From Selenomonadaceae bacterium (GTDB lineage: Bacteria > Bacillota > Negativicutes > Selenomonadales > Selenomonadaceae): DNA of 62,013 bases. A program made the position numbers and the translations under genes. The notes beneath the pieces were generated by a model. The model saw only the letters and a list, made by a program, of their open reading frames with translations. It searched no databases and was not told the origin of the DNA. The DNA lies in the NCBI GenBank assembly GCA_022786545.1, contig JALFXV010000005.1:1-62013 (forward strand), given 5' to 3'. Below are positions 1 through 8,011 of the stretch, piece by piece (position 1 is the stretch's first letter; each line of letters begins with the position of its first letter).

Positions 1-140
1 TGAAAGATTGTTTTTCGCCTGAAATTAATGTGGGCAGGGCATTGTCCACTGCGGAGAGAACTCGTAAGACCTGCTGTTAAGGCAGGCAAGGTTCGTTATT
101 ATCCCAGAATCCCCTGGCTTTAGCCATGGGGAGTATGTCA
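1..140 (+). mobile_element. Right end of an IS200/IS605-type element (partial)
   Basis: The first 140 bases look like the right end of an IS200/IS605-family (tnpB-carrying) element whose body lies left of the window. A tnpB-like reading-frame tail ends at 80. Two hairpins follow: CCTGC/GCAGG at 70-86 and CCCCTGGCT/AGCCATGGGG at 111-131. The element appears to end near 140 (GAGTATGTCA). From 141 the sequence becomes coding sequence of a different protein (TpsB remnant), which fits an insertion boundary. In this family the 3' end of tnpB overlaps the guide (omega) RNA, and the RNA guide is read from the flanking DNA just past the right end, here about 141-160. The hairpins and the abrupt switch are seen directly; the family assignment is inference. 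Confidence 0.55.
3..80 (+). pseudogene. tnpB: C-terminal tail of a TnpB-like RNA-guided nuclease (cut by window edge)
   Basis: This is an open frame entering from the left edge, with tail KDCFSPEINVGRALS and ending CC-stop at 78-80. Short Ser/Thr/Glu/Arg-rich tails with a PxxNVGRA-like segment occur at the end of TnpB proteins of IS200/IS605 elements. Only 25 residues are visible, so neither the RuvC nor the zinc-finger region can be checked. It is unknown whether the upstream gene is intact. The main support is the pair of hairpins directly downstream. Confidence 0.4.
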
Positions 141-400
141 ACTTTAGCGCAGAATATGTAGTACCGGTGCATAATAGAGATATTAATGCGTTCACCTTCT
201 TCGATTATGGCCATGTCTACGGCAAATATCAAAGTGATGACCAGCATCATGTCCTGGCAAGCATCGGTTGCGGAATCCGCTGCAACATCGGCAAAAACTG
301 CACTGCCAGCCTGACGCTGGGCGTTCCACTGCAAAGGGACTTTGTGGCAGAACAGGTCAGCAAGACCAGGCTGCATTTCATGGTCAGTGGCAAATTTTAA
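141..400 (+). pseudogene. 3' remnant of a TpsB/ShlB-type outer-membrane two-partner secretion transporter
   Basis: The frame starting at the presumed IS boundary reads NFSAEYVVPV, then FFDYGHVYG, LASIGCGIR and ends RLHFMVSGKF-stop. This is the usual end of FhaC/ShlB-type beta-barrel transporters: the last barrel strands, with a C-terminal aromatic residue for Bam recognition. POTRA domains and most of the barrel are missing; only about 86 of roughly 550 residues remain. The frame is stopped upstream at 65-67 and the break coincides with the IS200/IS605-like right end, so insertion or deletion destroyed the gene. Its presence implies an outer membrane. An internal Met at 167 could begin a 77-residue peptide, but no good ribosome binding site precedes it. 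Confidence 0.6.
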
Positions 401-410
401 CACAAAACAA

Positions 411-464
411 AAAATCCCTGCCGTGATGCGCTTTCTTTCAAAAGCGTACCAAAGCAGGGATTTT
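411..464 (-). terminator. Bidirectional-looking terminator after glnA
   Basis: AAAATCCCTGC at 411-421 pairs with GCAGGGATTTT at 454-464, and an inner GCGCTTT/AAAAGCG stem lies between. On the minus strand the hairpin is followed by a T-run, as expected for intrinsic termination of the glutamine synthetase transcript. The A-rich left flank also gives a U-tract-like context for the converging TpsB remnant. Confidence 0.8.
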
Positions 465-505
465 CTCATTATATGTTCACTATTTCAAAACAGAACTTAT
501 GCGCC

Positions 506-2392
506 TTAAATCATGTTCTTCTGATAGGAGTCATAGAGAGCCTTCAGCTCTTCCATCTTGTCATACATCTCAACCTGGAGGCCGGAAGCAGTCTCATAAT
601 CGCCCTCAACAAGAGCAGTCTTCAGCAGGGTGAACAGGGACTTCTCATCAATGCTGTCCTTAGCCAGGTAGCAACGGAGGCCATTAATCTTGTTCCAGTT
701 GTAGGAATCCTGGTCAGTTACATAGTCGGACACGATTTCCTTGCAAGCCCGTACAATGTCGCGGTTCTCAGGAATGATGCGGCTGATGAGCTCAGTCTTC
801 CAGCGGAGCAGGGCACCAGCCTTAAAGGCCTCGATGATGGCATCAGTGAAAGCACCGGCAGCGCATACAGCGGCACGCTTCTCAGGATAGTTGTCCAGGC
901 CGGACAGGTTTTCCCAAACAGTTGCAGGAGGTGCACCAAAGAGACGGTTGCGCTCCTCATCAGTATAATCCTCAAATACATCCTTCTCGGAACGATAAGC
1001 GCGCTCCTTCTCCAGATAGCCAGCCTCTACGCCAGCCTCCTTGGACAGCTCTGCCAGAAGGTCAGCAGTGGACTTGGTAACAGCGTACTTGATACCATCC
1101 AGTGCTGCGGAGTAGATAGCAGCCAGTACCAGGTAGGTGTTGGTATAAGGGTTGCAGGCACGGAGCTCGAAGCGGGTAGCAGCCGGATTGTTGACATCGC
1201 GGATCAGGCCTGCCAGGATAGTACGGTTACGGGATGGAACCTCAGGAGTGTGACCCAGGGAAGTAACGATACATACAGGAGCCTCGAAGCCTGGCTTCAA
1301 GCGGTTCAGGGAGTCATTGGTAGCGGATACAAACGGGTTGATAACTTCATAATTCTTCAGAAGGCCCATGATGGAACCATAGCCGATAGCACTCATGAAC
1401 TCCTTAGTCATATCCTTTGGAGCAAACAAGTTCACAAACTTGCCATCCTTCAGGATTGCGCCCATGCCGATATGGGTATGCTCGCCGTTACCAGCAAGGC
1501 CGATCATAGGCTTAGCCTTGAAGGAAACCTCCAGGCCGTTCATGCGGAATACCTCGCGGATGAAGGTGCGAACCATCAGCTCGTTATCAGCAGCCTGCAA
1601 AGCATCAGCAAACTTCCAGTCAACCTCAATCTGCTCGCAAACGCTTACCATGCGGCCGGACTCATCCAGATGAGCCTTGATGCCGCCTACTTCCTTGTGG
1701 CCCATCTCAACATTCAGGCCATACTTGTCCAAAAGCAGGACTGCCTGCTCCAAGGCATTGCGGACAATGCCGTGGGTACGCTGCCAATACTGCTCCTGCA
1801 TAACCTGGGAAGCGGACATTTCCTCAATGTTGGCATCCTCCAGCGGGGTCTTTACCCAGAACTCCAGCTCAGTAGCAGAAGTGAAGCATATATCCTCCAC
1901 ATCAGCACCATTGATATGCTCCAGGCCGGAGATAGTGCCGGTGGTGTGGAAAATGTTCAGCAGTTCCTTCTTTACATAATCCAAAGTATCCTTCAAAACT
2001 GCACGGGAATCTACGCGCTTGCCCTCATGAATAAGGAAAGCCGGAATACGGAGCGTACCAACAGGCTTCTCAGTTTCCTCATCGTAGTTCTCGAAGTTGT
2101 AATCTACAAACCAGTTCACGGATGGGTCAATAGGCATATCAACCTTTGCATTGTTCAGGGTTGCAATACCTGCCAGCACTACGGAGGAACCATCAGTCTG
2201 TACTGCGGAACCAGCGTAGAAGTCATCCATGTCCTTCAAAAAGATGCGTACAGGAATCTTCTCATCGGTGTCGTTGCCGGCATGGTCAATACCAACCAGG
2301 GAAACGAATTTGATTTCCGGATGCGCCTCCAGCATCTCAACAATAGCTTCTTTCTCAGAGTTCGCAGGAATGACGTAGAGTAAATCTTCCAT
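506..2392 (-). CDS. glnA: Glutamine synthetase, long bacterial form (about 628 aa)
   Basis: This protein catalyses ATP-dependent amidation of glutamate with ammonia, the entry point of nitrogen assimilation in the cytoplasm. Family motifs include TSATELEFW, GHKEVGGIKAHLDESGR, AGNGEHTHIGMG (ammonia/glutamate-binding histidine loop) and PSRNRTILAGL. The protein is longer than the ~470-residue GSI type, with extra N- and C-terminal segments, and belongs to a group common in Clostridia and Negativicutes. I chose the ATG at 2390-2392 (MEDLLYVIPANSEK) because AAGGTGG lies seven bases upstream. The frame stays open further upstream to 2488, but that stretch forms the leader hairpin. It is monocistronic: promoter and attenuator-like leader upstream, terminator at 411-464 downstream. 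Confidence 0.93.
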   Translation of the reverse strand: MEDLLYVIPANSEKEAIVEMLEAHPEIKFVSLVGIDHAGNDTDEKIPVRIFLKDMDDFYAGSAVQTDGSSVVLAGIATLNNAKVDMPIDPSVNWFVDYNFENYDEETEKPVGTLRIPAFLIHEGKRVDSRAVLKDTLDYVKKELLNIFHTTGTISGLEHINGADVEDICFTSATELEFWVKTPLEDANIEEMSASQVMQEQYWQRTHGIVRNALEQAVLLLDKYGLNVEMGHKEVGGIKAHLDESGRMVSVCEQIEVDWKFADALQAADNELMVRTFIREVFRMNGLEVSFKAKPMIGLAGNGEHTHIGMGAILKDGKFVNLFAPKDMTKEFMSAIGYGSIMGLLKNYEVINPFVSATNDSLNRLKPGFEAPVCIVTSLGHTPEVPSRNRTILAGLIRDVNNPAATRFELRACNPYTNTYLVLAAIYSAALDGIKYAVTKSTADLLAELSKEAGVEAGYLEKERAYRSEKDVFEDYTDEERNRLFGAPPATVWENLSGLDNYPEKRAAVCAAGAFTDAIIEAFKAGALLRWKTELISRIIPENRDIVRACKEIVSDYVTDQDSYNWNKINGLRCYLAKDSIDEKSLFTLLKTALVEGDYETASGLQVEMYDKMEELKALYDSYQKNMI

Positions 2393-2435
2393 TTTAAAAC
2401 CACCTTTTCTTACATTATCTTCAGCTAATTTTGGC

Positions 2436-2484
2436 AAAAAAACAGCCACACAGGATACAGATAACTCATACTCACTGTGCGGCT
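2436..2484 (-). promoter_or_regulatory. Attenuator hairpin in the glnA leader
   Basis: On the minus strand AGCCGCACAG (2484-2475) pairs with CTGTGTGGCT (2453-2444) and is followed by G and seven T residues (2442-2436). This is a textbook intrinsic terminator, placed between the glnA promoter and start codon. Just 5' of it, and overlapping its first arm, is GGC-AATGAA-GCC. This is a small hairpin with a six-base loop carrying A at position 1 and G at position 4, the loop rule of ANTAR antiterminator targets. I could not find a convincing partner hairpin just upstream, so an ANTAR switch is only a suggestion. Confidence 0.7.
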
Positions 2485-2522
2485 TCATTGCCTTAGAAAT
2501 ATTTAACTTGCTTACAGGTGTT

Positions 2523-2551
2523 ATATTAGCATATCATTGTCCCCTTGTCAA
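2523..2551 (-). promoter_or_regulatory. glnA promoter (sigma-A type, extended -10)
   Basis: On the minus strand TTGACA (2551-2546) is followed after 17 bases by TAATAT (2528-2523), with TGC just before it giving an extended -10. The transcript would start near 2516 and have a leader of about 125 nt containing the attenuator-like hairpin. Confidence 0.75.
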
Positions 2552-2628
2552 ACACTTTTTGAAAAATTTTAGGCAAAAGTGACAAAAAATTTGTTTCTTA
2601 TATTTTGAAGCTGCATGACAGCCATTTA

Positions 2629-3675
2629 TTATCCTTTCTTCAGGAAGCGTACCTCGGCGTCATCCCCTATGCTCATGCCGGCAACATCCTCTGGGGAAAT
2701 GGAAATCCTCACCACCAGCTTGCCAGAAGAATTTTCCCCGTAACTCCCCTCGGTATTCGGGGCAGCTTCCCCGGCAGCATTCTCTGCCGGGCTATAAATC
2801 TCCATGACCAGCCCCTCGTACTTCTTCCTGTCCACATAGAAGTCTGCCACCTGCCCCAGGCGCACGCTGCCCTGCTGCTGCGGCTTCAGATATGCCTCAA
2901 TCCACATGCTGTCGGAATTGCCTACATTGGCCACCACCTGGCCAGCCTGCACCTCCATGCCCTCTGCCAAGTCACCTATGTACACAATGCCATCCACAGG
3001 GGCAGTAATCTCCGTAGCCGCGGCATTTCCCTTGGCACGCTCCAGTGCCGCCTGGGCCTGGCGCAGCTGCAGCTCCGCACGCTTGATGGTTTCCGGGCTG
3101 GCAGCCTGCACCGTGGTATCATATATCACGCTGCTGTCATAGGATGGTGCCGCGCTGGCGGCGGCTACGGCAGCCTGATAGGCAGCTGCTGCCTCGTCCC
3201 GCTTCACCGCACTGATGGCCCCCATCTCATAGAGCTGGTTCATGCGCTCCATGCGGTTCCTGGCCCGCTCCACCTCACCGGCGGAAGCCCCGGCATTGGG
3301 CGGTGCCGAAACCACCCTCGGGGTGCGCACTGTCACCCCTTTCTTTATCTGGTCGAGATTCTGCTGGGACAGTTCCACGGTCTGCTGCAGCTGCTTCAGC
3401 TGCTCCTCCGTCACATTCACCTTGATGCGGGCAATCACATCCCCTGCCTTGACCACATCACCATCCTGCACCAGTACCTCTGCTACAGTACCTGCCACCC
3501 TGACCCGGGCCCCCACCATGCTGCTGGACACTTTGGCATCCCGTACCACCAGGTCCCCGGTGCCGTACACGGCATACCAGACCACGCTTGCCACAGCCAC
3601 GGACAATGCCAGCAGCACCGGCAGCCCGAATTTAATGGCCCCTTTGACCTTTTCGCTAATATCTATCTCGTTCAA
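2629..3675 (-). CDS. HlyD/EmrA-family membrane-fusion (periplasmic adaptor) protein
   Basis: This adaptor would link an inner-membrane exporter to the outer membrane. There is one N-terminal transmembrane helix (about residues 17-39). A biotinyl-lipoyl half (VAGTVAEVLVQDGDVVKAGDVIARI) follows, then a long coiled coil (about 75-210) and the second lipoyl half (ITAPVDGIVYIGDLAEGMEVQAGQ). The beta-barrel region ends in DDAEVRFLKKG. The start is a TTG at 3675 with GAGGTAA just upstream; no ATG gives a better start. No ABC, MFS or RND pump gene is adjacent, so its transporter partner is not visible. The Ala/Ser-rich coiled coil is typical of the family. Confidence 0.85.
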   Translation of the reverse strand: MNEIDISEKVKGAIKFGLPVLLALSVAVASVVWYAVYGTGDLVVRDAKVSSSMVGARVRVAGTVAEVLVQDGDVVKAGDVIARIKVNVTEEQLKQLQQTVELSQQNLDQIKKGVTVRTPRVVSAPPNAGASAGEVERARNRMERMNQLYEMGAISAVKRDEAAAAYQAAVAAASAAPSYDSSVIYDTTVQAASPETIKRAELQLRQAQAALERAKGNAAATEITAPVDGIVYIGDLAEGMEVQAGQVVANVGNSDSMWIEAYLKPQQQGSVRLGQVADFYVDRKKYEGLVMEIYSPAENAAGEAAPNTEGSYGENSSGKLVVRISISPEDVAGMSIGDDAEVRFLKKG

Positions 3676-3809
3676 AATAATTACCTCACATTCCAGCCTG
3701 AAAAAGGCATATAACTATCATACAAATGACAATTATATGCCTCAAAACTGAAAATTTCAAGTATCAGACTGCATTATTCACCTGCAGCCTCCACATGCCG
3801 CAAGCCTCA

Positions 3810-4805
3810 TCAGCCCACATCAAAGCAGGAGCCGCCGATAAATTCCCGCAGGATGGAAGTATTCGGTATATCCTTCTCATCCCCTATGGACTTAAAGTAG
3901 CGGCAGAAAGCCAGCAGCTCCTGGGCCTTGCCGTAGGAGCTGTCCTCCGGCGGAATCTCCGACAGAAGGTACATGGCGTACTTCTTCAGCACCCCCAGCT
4001 CATAGAGAAGGGCCGTATTGAAGGTAGCATCCCCCTCGTCCTGGAAAGGATAAATATTCTTCTGCTCCCCCTCAATTACGTTAGGCCACCGCCTGATGGT
4101 TTCCGCTGCCGAGGTGCCCCGGGTGCGGTAGTCCCGGACCATGCGGCGGAAGAGCCGGGCCTGGGTGGTGGACAGGCGCACCTCCGGCGTCATGTACAAA
4201 GGCGTCAGGGAGCTGACGTAAATCTTGAATTTCTGCTCCCGGGGAATGGCACTGCTGACCCTTTCATTCAGGCCGTGAATCCCCTCAATGATGACAGGCT
4301 GGTTTGGCTGCAGCTCAATAACTGCCGAAGGCTTTTCATCCCTGGCCCCCTTCTTGAAGTTGAACTTGGGAACATGCACCCTCTGCCCTGCCAGCAGCTT
4401 TTGCAGGTGCTGGTTAAAGAGGGACAGGTCAATCGCCCCCAGGCACTCAAAATCATACTCCCCGTTAGGCTTTTTGGGGGTATGGGCCCTGTCCAGGAAA
4501 TAATCATCCATAGAGATGGATACCGGCTCCAGCCCCAGCACCCGGAGCTGCACCCGGAGCCTCTGGGCAAAGCTGGTCTTGCCGGAGGAGCTTGGCCCTG
4601 CAATCAGCACCAGCCGCCTGGTATCAATCTTTCTGGCAATCTCATCGGCAATATTGGCGATGCGCTTTTCATGCAGTGCCTCCGATACCCGGATCAGCTC
4701 CCCTATATCCCCTTTTTCCACAATCTCGTTCAAATCAGTCACATAGGAGCAGTGCAGGATGCGCGCCCACTCCTGGCTTGCTTCCAGGGTTTTCTGAAAT
4801 GACAT
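3810..4805 (-). CDS. Uridine kinase-like P-loop nucleoside kinase, short form
   Basis: This belongs to the phosphoribulokinase/uridine kinase superfamily. The Walker A is GPSSSGKTS (about residue 70), followed by SISMDDYFLDR and VIIEGIHGLNE, the substrate and lid regions of uridine-kinase-like enzymes. Relatives in Firmicutes are usually about 550 residues, with an N-terminal TGS/threonyl-tRNA-synthetase-like region ahead of this kinase. Here the protein has only 331 residues and begins just before the kinase part (SFQKTLEASQEWARILHCSYVTD), so the N-terminal module is absent. The ATG follows a GGAGGTGAGGGT-like site. Substrate is unknown; uridine or another nucleoside is the family expectation. 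Confidence 0.75.
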   Translation of the reverse strand: MSFQKTLEASQEWARILHCSYVTDLNEIVEKGDIGELIRVSEALHEKRIANIADEIARKIDTRRLVLIAGPSSSGKTSFAQRLRVQLRVLGLEPVSISMDDYFLDRAHTPKKPNGEYDFECLGAIDLSLFNQHLQKLLAGQRVHVPKFNFKKGARDEKPSAVIELQPNQPVIIEGIHGLNERVSSAIPREQKFKIYVSSLTPLYMTPEVRLSTTQARLFRRMVRDYRTRGTSAAETIRRWPNVIEGEQKNIYPFQDEGDATFNTALLYELGVLKKYAMYLLSEIPPEDSSYGKAQELLAFCRYFKSIGDEKDIPNTSILREFIGGSCFDVG

Positions 4806-4861
4806 ACCCTCACCTCCGTGAATTATTCTACCAATATTATAACATGACCAAAGGAATTAGA

Positions 4862-4892
4862 CAAAAAAAGAGATTGCCAAATTGACAATCCC
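4862..4892 (-). terminator. Terminator after the PiT gene
   Basis: GATTGCC (4872-4878) pairs with GACAATC (4884-4890). On the minus strand the hairpin is followed by a run of seven T, ending the DUF47-PiT transcript. Confidence 0.75.
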
Positions 4893-4917
4893 TTAAAAAA
4901 CATCATTTTATCCAGTT

Positions 4918-5913
4918 TTACCCAAATATAGCCATAACGATTACATAAGAAAGGGCTCCCATTGCCGCCGTGCACGGAATGGTCAGCACCCAGGCCATGA
5001 CCATCTGCTGCGCCACGCCCCAGCGCACCGCATGAAGCCGCTTGGCCGCGCCCACGCCCATGATGGAGCCGGAAACCACATGGGTGGTGCTGACCGGCAG
5101 ATGCAGCATGGTAGCAGTAAAGATAGTGATGGAAGAGTTCAGGTCAGCTGCAAAGCCGTTGACAGGCTCCATCTTGAAAATCTTGCCGCCTACGGTCTTG
5201 ATGATGCTCCAGCCGCCCAGGGAAGTACCTACCGCCATAGCGGTAGCCGCCAGAATCTTGACGATGGTAGGCACCTCGAACTCAGAAATCACGCCGCCGG
5301 AAAACAGTGCCAGGGTAATGATACCCATTGACTTCTGGGCATCGTTGGAGCCGTGGGAAAAGGCCATTGTGGCTGCCGTGACAATCTGCATCTTCTTGAA
5401 GCGATGGTTCAGCTTGGAAGGGCTGGAATTTTCAAACACCCTGAACAACAGCGTCATGATGATGTAGCCCATCAGCATGCCCACCAGCGGCGAAGTCACC
5501 AGCGCGATGACAATCTTGCCGATGCCGCTCCAGTTCAGGCCTGCCATGCCCATATCCGACATGAGGACGCCGCCGATCATGCCCCCTACCAGGGCATGGG
5601 AAGAGGAGCTGGGCAGCCCTATCTTCCAGGTCAGCAGGTTCCAGATAATCGCTCCCACCAAAGAAGCGATGATAATCGGCTGCTCTATATGGCCAACCAC
5701 AATATCGCCACCGATGGTCTTCGCCACGCCGGTACTAATCATGGCACCCAGGAAGTTCAGCACGGCGGCCATCATAATGGCCTTGCTGGGGGAAATGGCG
5801 CGGGTGGACACAGAAGTGGCAATAGCATTGGCCGTGTCGTGAAATCCATTGATAAAGTCAAACACAAGAGCCAGCACGACTACGATAATTATAAAAGGAT
5901 GAATATCAAGCAT
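4918..5913 (-). CDS. pit: PiT-family inorganic phosphate transporter
   Basis: This is a low-affinity phosphate:cation symporter in the inner membrane. The N-terminal GFHDTANAIATSVSTRAISP and C-terminal TTHVVSGSIMGVGAAKR repeats are the two PiT signature halves. About ten hydrophobic helices are distributed over 331 residues, the usual bacterial size. The start (MLDIHPFI) overlaps the end of the upstream DUF47 gene by 8 bases, so the two are translationally coupled. This is the classic DUF47/PhoU-like plus PiT pair, in which the small protein is thought to control the transporter. Confidence 0.92.
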   Translation of the reverse strand: MLDIHPFIIIVVVLALVFDFINGFHDTANAIATSVSTRAISPSKAIMMAAVLNFLGAMISTGVAKTIGGDIVVGHIEQPIIIASLVGAIIWNLLTWKIGLPSSSSHALVGGMIGGVLMSDMGMAGLNWSGIGKIVIALVTSPLVGMLMGYIIMTLLFRVFENSSPSKLNHRFKKMQIVTAATMAFSHGSNDAQKSMGIITLALFSGGVISEFEVPTIVKILAATAMAVGTSLGGWSIIKTVGGKIFKMEPVNGFAADLNSSITIFTATMLHLPVSTTHVVSGSIMGVGAAKRLHAVRWGVAQQMVMAWVLTIPCTAAMGALSYVIVMAIFG

Positions 5914-6538
5914 ACTTCATTACCACACCTTTTAACAAGTCTGCCAGTCTCTCACAGTGGTCAAGGGTATTCTCCAAGCCTTCCAGCAAATCCTTCCACT
6001 TGATGAGCTCAATGGGGTCCTTCACATACTCAAAGAGGTATGCCAGTTCGCCACGGAAAACATGGTCTCCCTCGCTTTCCAGCTTGTCAATCTTGGAAGT
6101 GATGGCCAGAAGCTCACCCTGATTTTTGCTGATAGCATTGAGGAGCGCTGCCGCCCGCTTGATTTCGGCAGTAGACTCAATCAGAAGCTTGGTCAGGCGC
6201 AAAGCCCCCTCACGGGCTTCGCCGGTGTGGTAGATAACAATCCTCTGCAGCATCCCCTGCAGCTGGTCTACGCCATCGTCCAGGCCATTGGCGATAGCGT
6301 AAATGTCTTCACGGTCAATAGGAGTGATAAAGGTCTGGTTCAGCTTATCAATGATAGCGTCATTAACCTTATCGGCCCTATGCTCAAGGTCGTTGATTTC
6401 CTTGACCTTGATGTCGGCCTTGCGATGGTCCATCATAACCTCGTCCAGAAGAAGCGTTGCCTGGTAAAAGTATTCGGCGCTCTCCTCGAAAAGGACAAAG
6501 AACTCATTGCTTTTCTTCTTAGGTTTCAAATCAAACAT
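5906..6538 (-). CDS. DUF47 (TIGR00153) PhoU-like regulator of the PiT transporter
   Basis: A 210-residue all-helical cytoplasmic protein with the family pattern: FFVLFEESAEYFYQA near the N-terminus, INDLEHRADKVNDAI with acidic metal-binding residues in the middle, and KWKDLLEGLENTLDHCERLAD at the C-terminus. DUF47 proteins resemble PhoU and occur almost always next to PiT genes. Here the stop overlaps the start of pit. Promoter signals upstream are not clear. The preceding terminator at 6611-6650 belongs to the next operon. Confidence 0.9.
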   Translation of the reverse strand: MFDLKPKKKSNEFFVLFEESAEYFYQATLLLDEVMMDHRKADIKVKEINDLEHRADKVNDAIIDKLNQTFITPIDREDIYAIANGLDDGVDQLQGMLQRIVIYHTGEAREGALRLTKLLIESTAEIKRAAALLNAISKNQGELLAITSKIDKLESEGDHVFRGELAYLFEYVKDPIELIKWKDLLEGLENTLDHCERLADLLKGVVMKYA

Positions 6539-6610
6539 TGAATATCCTCCTCAAAGCATAAATTATACTTGTTCCGCTACTATTTTACCATCAATTATTT
6601 TCTTACGCAA

Positions 6611-6650
6611 TAAAAAAAGTTACTGCACACCCCATAAGTATGCAGCAACT
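6611..6650 (-). terminator. Terminator after the aminotransferase gene
   Basis: AGTTACTGCACAC (6619-6631) pairs imperfectly with GTATGCAGCAACT (6638-6650). The minus-strand transcript continues into seven T residues. Confidence 0.85.
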
Positions 6651-6682
6651 TAAAATATTATCAGGAGATTATCAAAGAATTA

Positions 6683-7924
6683 TCAGCCCTCAACAGCCTT
6701 CAGGGCCTTCAGCACCTTGGCTGCCATGCCATACATCTTCTGCTTAGGCACGGAGCAGACAGCGATGCGGACACCGGCCTTCAGAGGAACGGCAAAAATC
6801 AAGTCCTTGTGCAGCTCATCGCACACTGCCTTGGAGTCCTTGGCAGGAATGGACAGGAAGAAACCGGCCTTGTACGGCAGGGCGTTCAAGCCGCACTCCT
6901 TGGCCTCCTGCATAAAGATTGCTGCACGGTCACGGATAACCTCATACAGCGCCTCACGCTCAGCCTCAAAATCAGCCAGCAATCCGGCATCCTGCTGAAT
7001 GGCGTTCAGCACAGACATGGCACCCCGGTTGATGTTGGACCAGGTGGCACGGCTGGAATACTTTGCCACATCAACGAACTCATCCACCAGCTCCTTGCTG
7101 GCAGACAGGCCGATGATGGCACCGGTGCGCTGGCCGTACATGGTGTAGCCCTTGGACATGGAGAAAGCAAACATGGTGAAGATGTTCTCAGGCAGGTTGC
7201 TGAACTGCTTCATGAAGCGGCGGCACTCATTCTTCTCACCGGCGTAGTCAATGTAGGCGATATCCACCAGCAGGTTGACCTTCTTGCCCTCTGCCGCATA
7301 CTTCTTGCACAAATCCAGCACGCCGGTCCAGTCAGCCTCGGACAGGCTGTAGCCGGTCGGGTTGTGGGCAGGGGTGTTGATAATGAGCAGCAGGGAATCC
7401 TGCTTGGCAAACAGCTCCTCCAGCTTGGCAGCCAGCGCCTGGAGGTTGTAGTTCTGATTCTCATCAAAAAGCTGATAGGTAGTCAGGGTACGGCCCTGCT
7501 CCTGGCAGAGCACGTTGTAGGTGCCCCAGAACCAGTCAGAGGTCAGCACCTGGTCCCCTGCCTCGGTGTAGTTGACAATGGCGTGGTGGATGGCACCGGT
7601 GCCGCCTGCGGTGGCAACAGCTGCCAGATACCCCTCAGGCTTGTTGTCAGCAAAAGTCAGGTCAATAACCGTCTCCAGATAGCCAGGCAGGCCGGCAATC
7701 GGCGCATAGGCAATAGCATCAGCTATCGGCAGCTGATGGAAAACCTTCTCCATAGTCGGAATACATGCCAGCTTCTCATCCTCGCCCATAATGGCGCCAA
7801 TAGTTGCGTTGGTAACTTTGTCAGCGCCGTGCTCCTTTACAGCCTCTGCACATGCGGCACTGGCACCAAAAATAACATCTACAAGCTTCTTGCCCACGCG
7901 ATGGGATGCAACCTGAGAACTCAT
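6683..7924 (-). CDS. PLP-dependent class I aminotransferase (aspartate/aromatic type)
   Basis: This would transfer amino groups between aspartate or aromatic amino acids and 2-oxoglutarate. Fold-type I landmarks are NTPAHNPTGYSL (substrate Asn), LLVDIAYIDYAG (Asp that binds the pyridine nitrogen, and Tyr) and FAFSMSKGYTMYGQRTG (Schiff-base Lys). The SxSKxxxxYGQRxG form resembles the AspC/TyrB (COG1448) branch. The protein has 413 residues, full length. The ATG has AGGAGGAAG ten bases upstream. It lies 87 bp downstream of aspartokinase on the same strand, so an aspartate-family role (supply or use of aspartate) is plausible. Exact substrate cannot be read from sequence. Confidence 0.85.
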   Translation of the reverse strand: MSSQVASHRVGKKLVDVIFGASAACAEAVKEHGADKVTNATIGAIMGEDEKLACIPTMEKVFHQLPIADAIAYAPIAGLPGYLETVIDLTFADNKPEGYLAAVATAGGTGAIHHAIVNYTEAGDQVLTSDWFWGTYNVLCQEQGRTLTTYQLFDENQNYNLQALAAKLEELFAKQDSLLLIINTPAHNPTGYSLSEADWTGVLDLCKKYAAEGKKVNLLVDIAYIDYAGEKNECRRFMKQFSNLPENIFTMFAFSMSKGYTMYGQRTGAIIGLSASKELVDEFVDVAKYSSRATWSNINRGAMSVLNAIQQDAGLLADFEAEREALYEVIRDRAAIFMQEAKECGLNALPYKAGFFLSIPAKDSKAVCDELHKDLIFAVPLKAGVRIAVCSVPKQKMYGMAAKVLKALKAVEG

Positions 7925-7963
7925 AAAATTTCTTCCTCCTATATATTCCTAAACAATCATGCA

Positions 7964-7993
7964 GGCAGACAGCGGCCTCTGCCGCCATCTGCC
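7964..7993 (-). other. Strong intercistronic hairpin between lysC and the aminotransferase
   Basis: GGCAGACAGCGGC pairs with GCCGCCATCTGCC with few mismatches (7964-7993). It has no T-run on the minus strand, so it is more likely a stability or processing hairpin than a terminator. It would let both genes share a transcript at different levels. Confidence 0.5.
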
Positions 7994-8011
7994 CATATCA
8001 CATCTGTCAAA

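Noticed and set aside
473..2383. 636-residue plus-strand frame opposite glnA (and many similar long frames)
   Set aside because: Shadow of the minus-strand glutamine synthetase. Such antisense frames accompany most genes here and have no own signals.
2393..2488. N-terminal extension of GlnA by 32 codons
   Set aside because: It overlaps the attenuator hairpin, resembles no GS N-terminus, and the inner ATG has a better ribosome binding site.
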